The notes under the pieces: generated by a model
Databases searched by the model: none
Told to the model about the DNA's origin: nothing
The model's input: the letters and a program-made list of their open reading frames with translations, nothing else
NCBI RefSeq assembly: GCF_001483745.1
Contig: NZ_LQBL01000032.1
Span: 62,001 to 126,000 of the forward strand
Direction: 5' to 3'
DNA length: 64,000 nt
Source: Serinicoccus chungangensis
GTDB lineage: Bacteria; Actinomycetota; Actinomycetes; Actinomycetales; Dermatophilaceae
Shown here: positions 1-8,649 of the stretch, piece after piece
How positions within the stretch are numbered: position 1 is the first letter of the stretch
How the letters are laid out: each line of letters starts with the position of its first letter
Program-made: the position numbers and the translations under genes

Positions 1-475
1 CATCGGGCCGACCATCTGGGGCAGTCTCGGCGAGCGGGCCGACGCCATCACCCAGCGCGAGTCCTGGACCGACCTGCGCCCCGCTATGGAGGACCCGGGC
101 CGCACCAAGGGAGTCGACTGGCCGGCCTTCACCATGCAGGGCCAGACCGTCTTCCGCTGGGCGGTCTTCTCCATGGCCCCGGTCGCACGCCGGGCCGTCG
201 AGGCCGCCGGCATCACCCCGGCCGACCTGGACGCCTTCGTGCCCCACCAGGCCAACATGCGGATCACCGACGCCATGGTCAAGGCGCTGGAGCTGCCCGA
301 GCACGTGCCGGTCGCGCGCGACATCGCCGAGACCGGCAACACCTCGGCGGCCTCCATCCCGCTGGCGATGAGCCGCATGCTGGAGGAGGGCGAGGCGCCG
401 CACGGCGGCCTGGCCCTACAGATCGGCTTCGGCGCAGGGCTGGTGTACGCCGCCCAGGTCGTCGAGATGCCCTGA
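1..475 (+). CDS. fabH: beta-ketoacyl-ACP synthase III, C-terminal part (5' end outside window)
   Basis: This is the 3' part of a FabH-type condensing enzyme, which joins acetyl-CoA (or a branched acyl-CoA) to malonyl-ACP to start fatty-acid chains. The reading frame is open from base 2. It shows GPTIWGSLGERADAI near the start, the catalytic His motif FVPHQANMRITDAM and the catalytic Asn motif GNTSAASIPLAM. The active-site Cys domain lies upstream of the window. The acpP and fabF genes follow on the same strand, the usual actinobacterial order. Identification is firm; acyl-CoA preference cannot be judged from this half. Confidence 0.95.
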   Translation, partial: IGPTIWGSLGERADAITQRESWTDLRPAMEDPGRTKGVDWPAFTMQGQTVFRWAVFSMAPVARRAVEAAGITPADLDAFVPHQANMRITDAMVKALELPEHVPVARDIAETGNTSAASIPLAMSRMLEEGEAPHGGLALQIGFGAGLVYAAQVVEMP

Positions 476-557
476 GCGGCCTCATGACTCCCGTGACCCG
501 GCGGGCGAGCAGGATCCCGGGTCGGCAACTGTTGTCCACGCTAGGAGAGAACGCACC

Positions 558-806
558 ATGGCACTGAGCGAGCAGGAGATCCTCGCGGGTCTGGCCGAGA
601 TCGTCAACGAGGAGACCGGGCTGGAGGCGGAGGAGGTCCAGATGGACAAGTCCTTCACCGAGGACCTCGACATCGACTCCCTGTCGATGATGACGATCGT
701 CGTCAACGCGGAGGACAAGTTCGGCGTCCGCATCCCCGACGACGAGGTCAAGAACCTCACCCACGTCAAGGACGCGGTGTCCTACATCGCCAACCACCAG
801 GGCTGA
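558..806 (+). CDS. acpP: acyl carrier protein
   Basis: An 82-residue acidic acyl carrier protein that holds growing acyl chains on a 4'-phosphopantetheine arm in type II fatty-acid synthesis. The attachment motif is D40-S41-L42 within DLDIDSLSMM. A Shine-Dalgarno-like AGGAGAG lies 8 nt before the ATG. It sits between fabH and fabF, so the three probably act together. The length is typical. An ACP for a polyketide system is unlikely because no other polyketide genes are nearby. Confidence 0.96.
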   Translation: MALSEQEILAGLAEIVNEETGLEAEEVQMDKSFTEDLDIDSLSMMTIVVNAEDKFGVRIPDDEVKNLTHVKDAVSYIANHQG

Positions 807-815
807 CCCCGCTCC

Positions 816-850
816 GGCCCGGTGCCGCGCGGACCGCGCCGCACCGGGCC
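816..850 (+). terminator. GC-rich hairpin between acpP and fabF
   Basis: Perfect 10-bp arms (GGCCCGGTGC at 816-825, GCACCGGGCC at 841-850) enclose 15 nt that can pair further. It begins 10 nt after the acpP stop and has no T-tract. It could be an attenuator or mRNA-stabilising stem within the fab operon rather than a full terminator. Confidence 0.4.
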
Positions 851-924
851 GGGCCCAGTCCGACGGCATACCCTGATGTCGTCGACCTGACCACGCACGT
901 CCCGTCCCCAGGAGGCCGCCACCC

Positions 925-2184
925 ATGACCGACACCACCCAGACCTCGCGCCGCGTCGTCGTGACCGGCCTCGGCGCCACCACGCCCGTCGGGGGCACGG
1001 CGCCGGAGACGTGGGAGGCGATCGTGGCCGGCCGCAGCGGTGTCCGAACCCTGGAGCAGGAGTGGGTCGCCGAGCACGAGCTGCCGGTGACCTTCGCCGC
1101 GCCGATCCACACCGACCCGCTCGAGGTGCTCAAGAAGGTCGAGGTGCGCCGCAACGACCCCTCGGGCCAGTACGCCCTCATCGCGGCGCGCGAGGCCTGG
1201 GCCGACGCCGGTGCACCCGAGGTCGAGCCGGAGCGGCTCGGTGTCGCCATCGGCTCGGGCATCGGCGGGGTCCACACCCTCCTGAGCCAGTGGGACACCC
1301 TCAAGGAGAAGGGGCCGCGGCGGGTCTTCCCGCTGACCGTGCCCATGCTCATGCCGAACGGCCCGGCGGCGGCCGTCTCCCTCGACCTGGGCGCCCGGGC
1401 CGGGGCGCACTGCCCGGTCAGCGCCTGCGCGTCCGGTGCCGAGGGGATGGGCCAGGCCCTCACCATGATCCGCGCCGGCCGCGCCGACGTCGTGGTCGCG
1501 GGCGGCACCGAGGCGGCCATCCACCCGGTGTGCATCGCCGCCTTCGCGGCGATGACCGCCCTGTCGGGGCGCAACGAGGACCCCCAGGCCGCGTCCCGGC
1601 CCTACGACGTCGACCGCGACGGCTTCGTCATGGGTGAGGGGGCCGGCGTCATGGTCCTGGAGGCCGAGGAGCACGCCCTGGCCCGCGGCGCGCGGATCTA
1701 CGCCTACCTGGACGGGCTCGGCATGTCCTCGGACGCCTACCACATCACCGCCGGCGAGCCCGAGGGAGCCGGGGCCGCCCGGGCTATGGAAGAGGCCATC
1801 TCCGACGCCGGCCTCGCCACCACCGACATCGCCCACATCAACGCCCACGCGACCTCCACCCCGGTCGGGGACGTCGCGGAGACCCGGGCGATCCACCGGG
1901 CCTTCGGCGGGCATACCGGCAACATCGCGGTGACCGCCACGAAGTCGATGACCGGCCACCTGCTCGGCGCGGCCGGTGCGCTGGAGGCGCTGCTCACCGT
2001 GCTCGCGCTGCACCACCGGCAGGTGCCCCCGACCCTCAACCTGGAGCAGCAGGACCCGGAGATCGACCTCGACGTCGTCACCGGGGCGGCCCGGACGCTG
2101 CCCGAGGGTCAGCTGGCCGCGGTCAACAACGCCTTCGGCTTCGGCGGGGTCAACGTGGCGCTGACCTTCACCTCCGCCTCCTGA
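925..2184 (+). CDS. fabF: beta-ketoacyl-ACP synthase II
   Basis: A 419-residue elongating condensing enzyme that adds malonyl-ACP to acyl-ACP in the cytosol. The thiolase-fold catalytic triad is visible: Cys168 in CPVSACASGAEGM, His308 in INAHATSTPVGD and His345 in KSMTGHLLGAAG. The C-terminal NNAFGFGGVN motif is also present. AGGAGG lies 8 nt before the ATG, which fixes the start. It is the last gene of the fab cluster; a large inverted repeat follows it. A mycolate-type KasA role cannot be separated by sequence alone, but the single copy here favours FabF. Confidence 0.96.
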   Translation: MTDTTQTSRRVVVTGLGATTPVGGTAPETWEAIVAGRSGVRTLEQEWVAEHELPVTFAAPIHTDPLEVLKKVEVRRNDPSGQYALIAAREAWADAGAPEVEPERLGVAIGSGIGGVHTLLSQWDTLKEKGPRRVFPLTVPMLMPNGPAAAVSLDLGARAGAHCPVSACASGAEGMGQALTMIRAGRADVVVAGGTEAAIHPVCIAAFAAMTALSGRNEDPQAASRPYDVDRDGFVMGEGAGVMVLEAEEHALARGARIYAYLDGLGMSSDAYHITAGEPEGAGAARAMEEAISDAGLATTDIAHINAHATSTPVGDVAETRAIHRAFGGHTGNIAVTATKSMTGHLLGAAGALEALLTVLALHHRQVPPTLNLEQQDPEIDLDVVTGAARTLPEGQLAAVNNAFGFGGVNVALTFTSAS

Positions 2185-2200
2185 GCGGCCGCCGAGACCG

Positions 2201-2268
2201 ACTCGTACGCAGCAGCTGTCCCGGCGTCCTGATGCATCAGCGCACTCGGACACCGTCTGCGTACGAGT
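2201..2268. other. inverted repeat with inner palindrome between fabF and glycosyltransferase
   Basis: ACTCGTACGCAG at 2201-2212 is repeated in perfect inverse orientation at 2257-2268, and pairing continues outward with one bulged base (GACCG / CGGTC). The 44-nt loop contains its own perfect 12-bp palindrome, CTGATGCATCAG, at 2229-2240. It sits 17 nt after the fabF stop and just before the likely -10 (TAGGCT, 2307-2312) of the next gene. It may be a fabF terminator or a protein-binding site; no T-tract is present. Confidence 0.5.
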
Positions 2269-2321
2269 GCGGTCACCGAGTCGGCCAGCGCTGCGGCGCC
2301 ACCGGGTAGGCTCGCCCCCTC

Positions 2322-3437
2322 ATGCACATCCTGCGCGTCGCCAACTTCGTCAGCCCGACGTCCGGCGGCATCAAGACCGCGCTGCGGCACTGGGGCGAGC
2401 TCTACCAGGAGGCCGGGCACCGCGCCTCGCTCATCGTCCCGGGACCCGGGCAGGAGATCGCCGAGGAGAGCCAGGGGCTGGTCTACCGCGTGCCCGCGAC
2501 CCCGGTGCCCGGCACCGGCTACTCCCTCATGTGGAGCAGGGTCGGGCTCTCCCGGCTCATGGACGCGATCGCGCCCGACGTCATCGAGGTGTCCGACCGG
2601 TCGACGACCCGGTGGATGGGTCGCTGGGCGCGCCGCCGCGGCATCGGGTCCGTGATGATCAGCCACGAGAACATGACCGGGATCCTGGTCCGTCGCACCC
2701 CGCTGCTCGAGCGTCCGGCGCACTGGGCGGCGGACGGCATCAACCGGCTGAGCGCCACGGACTACGACGCGATCGTCTGCCCCAGCGCGTTCGCCGCCCA
2801 GGAGTTCCACCGCAACGGTCTCGACGCCGACGTCGTGCCCCTGGGGGTGGACCTGGAGACCTTCGTGCCCACCCGTGACCTCGCCGACGGACCGGCGCCG
2901 GGCGCGGACGGACCGCTGCGAATCGCGCACTGCAGCCGGCTGTCGCCGGAGAAGAACCCGGCCCTGTCCATCGAGACCGTGCGGGAGCTGGTCCGCCGCG
3001 GGCGCGACGTCGAGCTCACCGTCTTCGGGGCCGGCCCCATGCTGGAGGAGCTCGTGCGCCGCGCGCAGAACCTCCCGGTCACCTTCCACTCCTACGTCAC
3101 CGACCGCCGCGAGCTCGCGGTCGAGCTGGGGCGCGCGGACCTCGCGATCTCTCCCGGACCGCTGGAGACCTTCGGGCTGGCGGCGCTGGAGCTGCTGGCC
3201 TGCGGCATCCCCGTCGTCTGCTGCGACGAGGGAGCCCTGCAGGAGGTCGTCGGCGACGGCGGGGTCGTCGCCCCCTCGACCCCCACCGCCTTCGCCGACG
3301 GCATCGAGGAGCTGCTCGGGCGTCGGTCCGCCCGCGCGAGGGCACGCGCCGCCGCCGAGCGGTTCAGCTGGCCGGTGAGCGCGCGCCGGATGCTCGACGT
3401 GCACGAGCGCGTCGCGGCGCAGGCCGGCGCACGATGA
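2322..3437 (+). CDS. glycosyltransferase family 4 (GT-B fold)
   Basis: A 371-residue glycosyltransferase of the GT4 / glycosyl group 1 type, which moves a sugar from an NDP-sugar to an acceptor that cannot be named here. The N-terminal Rossmann half has the Gly-rich loop VSPTSGGIKTAL. The C-terminal half has SRLSPEKNP and the donor-binding E-x7-E motif in LETFGLAALELLACGIPVV. There is no signal peptide. A TAGGCT -10 lies 9 nt before the ATG and no Shine-Dalgarno is seen, so the mRNA may be leaderless. It stands alone between fabF and a convergent DUF3145 gene, so context gives no substrate. Confidence 0.85.
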   Translation: MHILRVANFVSPTSGGIKTALRHWGELYQEAGHRASLIVPGPGQEIAEESQGLVYRVPATPVPGTGYSLMWSRVGLSRLMDAIAPDVIEVSDRSTTRWMGRWARRRGIGSVMISHENMTGILVRRTPLLERPAHWAADGINRLSATDYDAIVCPSAFAAQEFHRNGLDADVVPLGVDLETFVPTRDLADGPAPGADGPLRIAHCSRLSPEKNPALSIETVRELVRRGRDVELTVFGAGPMLEELVRRAQNLPVTFHSYVTDRRELAVELGRADLAISPGPLETFGLAALELLACGIPVVCCDEGALQEVVGDGGVVAPSTPTAFADGIEELLGRRSARARARAAAERFSWPVSARRMLDVHERVAAQAGAR

Positions 3438-3480
3438 CGCGGGGTCGCCGGCCTCACAGGTGACCGGCGGTCGCGTCGTC

Positions 3481-3996
3481 TCAGCCGACCTTGTGCAGCC
3501 AGGTCGCCGGGGCACCCTCGCCGGCGTGGCGGTAGACCTCCAGCTCGGCGTCCCAGGCCGCGCCGAGCGCGCGGTCGAGCTCGACGGTCAGCGTGGCTGC
3601 CGAGCCGGCCGCGGACTCCATGATCTGCCGCAGCCGGTCCTCGTTGACGACGACGTCGCCGTTGGCCGACAACCGGGCGGTGTGGATCCCGAGACCGGGC
3701 GTGTGCGTCCACCGCACGCCGTCGCTCCCGCGGCTGGCTTCCTCGACGACCTCGTACCGCAGGCCGTCCCAGCCGCGCATCGCGCTGGCGATCGTGGCGC
3801 CCGTGCCGGCCTCGCCGGTCCAGGCGAACTCGGTGCGCATGGTCCCGGGCTCGGCCGGCTGACCGACCCAGTCCAGCGCGACCCGGGTGTCGAGGACTCC
3901 CTCGAGCGCCCAGGCGATGTGCGGGCACAGCGCAGTCGGGGTGGAGTGAATGAACACCACCCCGCGAGTCATGACTCGTGGCATGACGACGGACAT
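3481..3996 (-). CDS. DUF3145 family protein
   Basis: A 171-residue protein of unknown function from a family confined to actinobacteria. The characteristic opening TRGVVFIHSTPTALCPHIAW and the block MRGWDGLRYEVVEEAS are present. A perfect AGGAGG lies 5 nt before the ATG at 3996, which favours this start over in-frame ATGs at 3984 and 3972. It converges with the glycosyltransferase and is divergent from the CBS gene. The 225-nt spacer to that gene holds one GGTATGCC octamer (4059) and probably both promoters. No catalytic motif is recognised. Confidence 0.88.
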   Translation of the reverse strand: MSVVMPRVMTRGVVFIHSTPTALCPHIAWALEGVLDTRVALDWVGQPAEPGTMRTEFAWTGEAGTGATIASAMRGWDGLRYEVVEEASRGSDGVRWTHTPGLGIHTARLSANGDVVVNEDRLRQIMESAAGSAATLTVELDRALGAAWDAELEVYRHAGEGAPATWLHKVG

Positions 3997-4221
3997 CCTG
4001 GCCTCCTGTGTGGTGAGGGACGTCTTCCCCAACGACCTCGACCTGTCCAGGCGACCGCGGTATGCCGCGTGCTGGGTCTCATTGTGCTCTCTCGTCCCGC
4101 AGGGAGCAAGTGGCACGGTGAACTTTCTGCGTCGCACCTGCCCCACGCGTCGCGGGCCTCGGCTCCGAGCGACCTGCGCAGGTGCGTGACGCGGCGTCAG
4201 GCATTCTGCTAGTTTCGCGCC

Positions 4222-4641
4222 ATGCGCGTCGCCGACCTCATCAAGAAGAAGGGCAGCACGGTCGCCACCCTGCCTGCCACGGCCACGCTCGGCGAGCTCC
4301 TGGAGGTGCTCGACGACCAGAAGATCGGCGCCGTCGTGGTGCTCGAGGGTGAGGACGTGGCCGGCATCGTGTCCGAGCGCGACGTCGTGCACCACCTGCG
4401 CGGCGGCGCCGGGAGCACGGCGGCGCTCAGCGACCTCATGACCACCTCGGTGCAGACCTGCACCATGGACGACGACCTGACCCACCTGGCGACGACGATG
4501 ACGCAGGGCCGGTTCCGCCACCTCCCTGTCGTCGAGGAGGGCCGGCTGCTGGGGATCATCTCCATCGGTGACGTCGTCAAGGCCCGGCTGGACGCCCTCG
4601 AGGCCGAGCGCGACCACCTGGAGTCCTACCTGCGGCAGTGA
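4222..4641 (+). CDS. CBS-domain pair protein
   Basis: A 139-residue protein made almost only of two CBS repeats (about residues 1-65 and 70-135), a Bateman module that binds adenosyl ligands such as AMP, ATP or SAM. Typical strings are GIVSERDVVHHL and GRFRHLPVVEEGRLLGIISIGDVV. There is no enzyme or transporter domain, so it may be a small ligand sensor. A possible -10 (TAGTTT, 4210-4215) ends 6 nt before the ATG, suggesting a leaderless mRNA. A tRNA gene follows 33 nt downstream. Confidence 0.9.
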   Translation: MRVADLIKKKGSTVATLPATATLGELLEVLDDQKIGAVVVLEGEDVAGIVSERDVVHHLRGGAGSTAALSDLMTTSVQTCTMDDDLTHLATTMTQGRFRHLPVVEEGRLLGIISIGDVVKARLDALEAERDHLESYLRQ

Positions 4642-4674
4642 GCGCCCCACGGCCTCACTAGACTCGGCCGTCGC

Positions 4675-4748
4675 GGGCCAGTAGCTCAGCCGGTCAGAGC
4701 AGCGGACTCATAATCCGTCGGTCGTGGGTTCAAGCCCCACCTGGCCCA
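4675..4748 (+). tRNA. tRNA with CAT anticodon, probably tRNA-Ile2 (lysidine type)
   Basis: A full cloverleaf is visible: acceptor GGGCCAG / CTGGCCC, D-stem GCTC/GAGC, anticodon stem GCGGA/TCCGT with loop CTCATAA (anticodon 4709-4711) and T-stem GTGGG/CCCAC. CCA is not encoded. CAT could mean elongator Met or Ile2. The acceptor has the C4-G69 and C5-G68 pairs known as determinants for TilS in E. coli tRNA-Ile2, so Ile2 is preferred. A TAGACT -10-like element (about 4658-4663) lies upstream. Confidence 0.9.
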
Positions 4749-4871
4749 CTCCCCCCGGACCGGGCGTCAGACGCGCCGCGCCTCCGCCCCCGCCGCACCG
4801 AAGGTCACAAGTCGGTGACAACACCCCGAACTTGCTGCCCGGCGACGTCATACCCGTCTAGGGTGCGCGAC

Positions 4872-5645
4872 ATGACCGACTCCCGTGAGTCGCCCGGCAC
4901 CGGCCTGGGCGCGCCGCTCGTCGTGCTCGAGGACGTCAACAAGCACTTCGGCGACCTGCACGTCCTCAAGGACATCAACCTCACCGTGCACGAGGGCGAG
5001 GTGGTCGTCGTCATCGGGCCCTCCGGCTCGGGCAAGTCGACGCTGTGCCGCACCATCAACCGGCTCGAGTCCTACGAGTCCGGCACCATCACCATCCACG
5101 GCGACGAGCTGCCCAGCGAGGGCAAGGCCCTGGCCAAGCTCCGGGCGGACGTCGGCATGGTCTTCCAGAGCTTCAACCTCTTCAGCCACAAGACGATCCT
5201 CGAGAACGTCACGCTGGGCCCCATCAAGGTGCGCCGGAAGAAGGCGGCCGAGGCCAAGCAGCGCGCGATGGAGCTCCTCAAGCGGGTCGGGGTCGACCAC
5301 CAGGCGGAGAAGTACCCCGCCCAGCTCTCCGGCGGCCAGCAGCAGCGCGTCGCGATCGCCCGCTCCCTGGCGATGGACCCGACCGTCATGCTCTTCGACG
5401 AGCCGACCTCGGCCCTGGACCCGGAGATGATCAACGAGGTCCTCGACGTCATGACCAGCCTGGCCAAGAGCGGCATGACGATGATCGTCGTCACCCACGA
5501 GATGGGCTTCGCACGCAAGGCCGCCGACCGCGTGGTGTTCATGTCCGACGGCGCGATCGTGGAGGAGAACACCCCGGAGGAGTTCTTCACCAACCCCCAG
5601 TCCGACCGCGCCAAGGACTTCCTCGGCAAGCTTCTGACCCACTGA
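4872..5645 (+). CDS. gluA: glutamate/amino-acid ABC transporter ATP-binding protein
   Basis: A 257-residue polar amino-acid importer ATPase that couples ATP hydrolysis to uptake through the two permeases downstream. It has Walker [10 protein letters not shown] (residues 49-57), Q-loop MVFQSFNLF, signature [15 protein letters not shown], Walker [14 protein letters not shown] and H-loop [10 protein letters not shown]. The start at 4872 is chosen because TAGGGT (4859-4864) ends 7 nt upstream; an upstream in-frame ATG at 4815 would add residues unlike the family. Gene order matches Corynebacterium gluABCD, so glutamate is the likely substrate; glutamine or aspartate remain possible. Confidence 0.93.
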   Translation: MTDSRESPGTGLGAPLVVLEDVNKHFGDLHVLKDINLTVHEGEVVVVIGPSGSGKSTLCRTINRLESYESGTITIHGDELPSEGKALAKLRADVGMVFQSFNLFSHKTILENVTLGPIKVRRKKAAEAKQRAMELLKRVGVDHQAEKYPAQLSGGQQQRVAIARSLAMDPTVMLFDEPTSALDPEMINEVLDVMTSLAKSGMTMIVVTHEMGFARKAADRVVFMSDGAIVEENTPEEFFTNPQSDRAKDFLGKLLTH

Positions 5646-5669
5646 CCAGCAACGACACAAGGAGATCCC

Positions 5670-6545
5670 ATGCGTTCCACCACCTTCCGGATCGCGGCGC
5701 TCGCGGCCGCCACCGCCCTGACCCTCACCGCCTGCGGTGGTGACGACGGCGGGGAGGCCGACGCCGGCGGCGAGGGCGAGTCCAGCGAGGAGAGCGCCGC
5801 CGAGGGCGGCACCGACGGCGAGACCGTCACCATCGGCATCAAGTTCGACCAGCCGGGTCTGGGCCTCAACGAGGGCGGCGACCCGACCGGTATGGACGTC
5901 GACGTCGCCAAGGCGGTCGCCGAGGAGCTCGGCTACACCGAGGACCAGATCGAGTGGAAGGAGGCGATCTCCGCGCAGCGCGAGGACCTGCTGGAGTCCG
6001 ACCAGGTCGACATGATCTTCGCCACCTACTCGATCACCGACGAGCGCAAGGAGCGGGTCCAGTTCGCCGGGCCGTACTTCGTCGCCGGGCAGGACCTGCT
6101 CGTGCCGACCGACAGCGACATCGAGGGACCCGACTCGATGGGTGACGCGATCCTGTGCTCGGTCACCGGCTCCACCTCAGCGGCCCGGGTCAACGAGGAG
6201 TACGGCGTCGCGCTGCAGGAGTACGGCAGCTACTCCGAGTGCATGGAGGCGATGGCCTCCGGCCAGATCGGTGCCCTCACGACGGACGACACGATCCTCG
6301 CCGGCTTCGCCGCCCAGGACGAGTACGCCGGCCAGTTCCGGGTCGTCGGCAACACCTTCTCCGAGGAGAACTACGGCGTCGGCCTGCCGCAGGACTCCGA
6401 CCGGTGCGAGGAGATCAACGAGATCCTCAACGGCCTCTGGGAGGACGGCACCATGGACCAGATCATCGAGGACAACCTCGGCGCCGCGGACTACACCCCC
6501 AACGCCGACCTCAACCCGCCGGAGGCCGGCGGTCACTGCGCCTGA
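5670..6545 (+). CDS. gluB: glutamate-binding lipoprotein of ABC transporter
   Basis: A 291-residue extracellular solute-binding protein. The N-terminus is a lipoprotein signal with lipobox L19-T20-A21-C22, followed by an acidic Gly/Glu/Ser-rich tether (about residues 23-50) and an SBP_bac_3 fold. The block AISAQREDLLESDQVDMIFATYSITDER is split here as AISAQREDLL and DMIFATYSITDER; the latter is typical of glutamate/aspartate binders. AGGAGA precedes the ATG. It lies 24 nt after gluA and about 80 nt before gluC. It captures the amino acid outside the membrane and delivers it to GluC/GluD. Confidence 0.93.
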   Translation: MRSTTFRIAALAAATALTLTACGGDDGGEADAGGEGESSEESAAEGGTDGETVTIGIKFDQPGLGLNEGGDPTGMDVDVAKAVAEELGYTEDQIEWKEAISAQREDLLESDQVDMIFATYSITDERKERVQFAGPYFVAGQDLLVPTDSDIEGPDSMGDAILCSVTGSTSAARVNEEYGVALQEYGSYSECMEAMASGQIGALTTDDTILAGFAAQDEYAGQFRVVGNTFSEENYGVGLPQDSDRCEEINEILNGLWEDGTMDQIIEDNLGAADYTPNADLNPPEAGGHCA

Positions 6546-6625
6546 GTGCCTGACCGACTGACCCGTCTCGCTGCGCCGGGGCCCGTGCGGCCCCGGCGCA
6601 GCCACCACCCTGGAGGGAGCAGCCC

Positions 6626-7309
6626 GTGCTGGAGCTCATCGAGCAGTTCAACGTCCTCGGGGCGTTCTGGCTCAACATCCGGCTCGCGGCCGTGTCCTTC
6701 GTGCTGGCGCTCATCCTGGGGACCGTCGTGGCGATCCTGCGCCTGGCTCCGGTGTCGGTGCTCAACTGGTTCGGCGCCACCTACGTCACCCTCCTGCGCA
6801 ACACCCCGCTGACCCTCATCATCGTCTTCGCCAACCTGGGGCTGTGGCTGCAGCTGGGGATCGAGTTCGTGCCCCGGGAGGGCAACCCCAACTTCATCCT
6901 GGAGAACAACTTCTGGCTCGCCGTCCTGGGGCTGACCGTCTACCACGCGGCGTTTATCTGCGAGGCGATCCGCTCCGGGGTCAACACCATCCCCGTGGGC
7001 CAGAGCGAGGCCGCTCGCTCGATCGGGCTCGGCTTCGGCCAGAGCCTGCGTGAGGTGATCCTGCCCCAGGCGTTCCGAGGTGGCATCACCCCCATCGGCA
7101 ACGTGCTCATCGCCCTCATCAAGAACACCACCGTGGCGGTGGCCATCGGCAACCGGGAGATCGCCTACCAGATGCGCAACATGATGGAGTTCCGCCCGGA
7201 CGCCGGCATCCTCATCTTCCTCATCGTCGCCATCGGCTTCGTCATCCTCACCCTGCCGGTCGGGCTCGGCACGAGCTGGCTCTCCGCCAAGCTGGCGGTG
7301 AAGCGATGA
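6626..7309 (+). CDS. gluC: glutamate ABC transporter permease
   Basis: A 227-residue inner-membrane permease with about five hydrophobic segments and the EAA loop (GQSEAARSIGLGFGQSLREV) that contacts the ATPase. It starts with GTG, preceded by GGAGGGA. Its stop overlaps the gluD start in ATGA (7306-7309), implying translational coupling of the two permease halves. Family length is normal. Confidence 0.92.
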   Translation: MLELIEQFNVLGAFWLNIRLAAVSFVLALILGTVVAILRLAPVSVLNWFGATYVTLLRNTPLTLIIVFANLGLWLQLGIEFVPREGNPNFILENNFWLAVLGLTVYHAAFICEAIRSGVNTIPVGQSEAARSIGLGFGQSLREVILPQAFRGGITPIGNVLIALIKNTTVAVAIGNREIAYQMRNMMEFRPDAGILIFLIVAIGFVILTLPVGLGTSWLSAKLAVKR

Positions 7310-8244
7310 GCGCGCAGCAGGTCCTCTTCGACATCCCCGGGCCCAAGGCGCGGGCCCGCCACCTCCTCTACGGCGTGCTGGGCACCCTCGTGCTCCTGGG
7401 GCTGCTGGTGCTCGTCCTCATCCGGATGGCCAACCGGGGCCAGTTCGAGGCGGCCAAGTGGACGCCGTTCCTGGAGAGCAACACCTGGACCTTCTACCTG
7501 CTCCCCGGGCTGCTGGCCACTCTGCAGGCGGCCGCGGTGGCCGTCGTGCTGTCCATGGTGTTCGGCATCGCCCTGGCCATGCTGCGCATGTCCGACCTCA
7601 CGCCGGTGCGCTGGGCCAGCGGCGTCTTCGTCGAGTTCTTCCGGGCCGTCCCCGTGCTCATCATGATGATCTTCACCTGGCAGATGCTGGTAAAGAACCC
7701 CACGATGGTCCGCCTCATGGACACCCTGGGACTCACCGGGGCCAACGCGACGTTCATCGCCGTCGTGGTCGGACTCGTCCTCTACAACGCCTCGGTCATC
7801 TGCGAGATCGTCCGCAACGGCGTGGGCTCGCTTCCGGGCGGCCAGCGCGAGGCAGGGCTGTCCATCGGGCTGAGCCCGGCCCAGGTGCGCCGCTCGATCC
7901 TCGTGCCGCAGGCGCTGACCTCGATGCTCCCCGCGCTGATCAGCCAGATCGTCGTCATCACGAAGGACACGGCGCTCGGCTACATCATCACCTACCCGGA
8001 GCTGCTGACCATGACCCGCCGGCTGGGCTCGGCCAACGCCAACACGCTGGCCGCCTACCTCGTCGCCGCCGTCATCTTCATCCTCATGAACTACGCGATC
8101 ACCAAGCTCGCCGAGTGGATCGAGGGACGCCAGCGCCGCAAGCGCCGCGGTACCCCCGGGGGTACACCCACCCAGGACGAGGAGCAGGCCAGCCAGCGCG
8201 CCGTCGGCGCCGCCCTCGGAGCCCAGGCCAGAGCCGGCGGCTGA
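7306..8244 (+). CDS. gluD: glutamate ABC transporter permease
   Basis: A 312-residue second permease of the same importer. It has an N-terminal membrane anchor (about residues 25-45), a transmembrane core with the EAA loop GGQREAGLSIGLSPAQVRRS, and a basic then Ala-rich hydrophilic tail after about residue 275 that is longer than in GluC. It overlaps gluC by 4 bp. It is the last operon gene; 400 nt without a gene follow, holding repeats and a hairpin. Confidence 0.92.
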   Translation: MSAQQVLFDIPGPKARARHLLYGVLGTLVLLGLLVLVLIRMANRGQFEAAKWTPFLESNTWTFYLLPGLLATLQAAAVAVVLSMVFGIALAMLRMSDLTPVRWASGVFVEFFRAVPVLIMMIFTWQMLVKNPTMVRLMDTLGLTGANATFIAVVVGLVLYNASVICEIVRNGVGSLPGGQREAGLSIGLSPAQVRRSILVPQALTSMLPALISQIVVITKDTALGYIITYPELLTMTRRLGSANANTLAAYLVAAVIFILMNYAITKLAEWIEGRQRRKRRGTPGGTPTQDEEQASQRAVGAALGAQARAGG

Positions 8245-8495
8245 CCCCCGGCCCCGCCCGCACAGGGCGCGCCTACAGAACGCACCAGACGTGCGGTCGG
8301 AATGTGCCGGACGAGCGCTGCCGATGCCCGGACGCCCGTAGCCCGTACCGGCAGCCTGACCGAGTCGGCTGACGCGTCCCTCGTCGTGGCGCCGACCAGG
8401 ATCGGCGCTCCCATCCGCGTCGAGAGCGGCGTGGACAGCTGCGTCCTGCTCACGGCGAGCCTCGTGGGCCGACGTCGCGCGGTCAGTGCGAACTG

Positions 8496-8578
8496 GCGCG
8501 CGTCCGGTGTGTGCTCAGCGCGCGTCCGGTGTGTCCTGAGCGCGCGTCCGGTGTGTGCTGAGCGCGCGTCCGGTGCGG
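8496..8578. repeat. 22-bp tandem repeat array, locus 1 (about 3.8 copies)
   Basis: Units begin at 8496, 8518, 8540 and 8562 with an exact period of 22 bp and the shared core GCGTCCGGTG followed by a GCTGA-like end. The first three units differ from one another by one or two bases; the fourth breaks off after about 17 bp. There are no spacers, so it is not CRISPR. The rest of the 8245-8605 spacer shows no convincing gene. A related array lies at 33773-33882. Confidence 0.85.
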
Positions 8579-8605
8579 TGGTCGGGCGGGGCGGGGGACG
8601 ACGGA

Positions 8606-8631
8606 GGCCCGGGGCGGAATCGCCCCGGGCC
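8606..8631 (-). terminator. perfect hairpin downstream of tRNA-Asn
   Basis: GGCCCGGGGCG (8606-8616) and CGCCCCGGGCC (8621-8631) form a perfect 11-bp stem with a 4-nt loop. It starts 18 nt beyond the 3' end of the minus-strand tRNA-Asn, so it probably ends that transcript. It could also act on plus-strand read-through from gluD. Confidence 0.65.
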
Positions 8632-8649
8632 GTTGTCATGAGGAATGCG

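Noticed and set aside
2201-2268. LexA site in the fabF downstream inverted repeat
   Set aside because: Half-sites share only TCGTAC with the SOS consensus and the spacing is wrong.
3460-4212. 250-codon plus-strand ORF opposite the DUF3145 gene
   Set aside because: Antisense shadow; the minus strand carries the DUF3145 signature and a perfect Shine-Dalgarno.
8496-8578. CRISPR-like array
   Set aside because: Units abut with no spacers and no cas genes are present; the same holds for 33773-33882 and 48396-48526.
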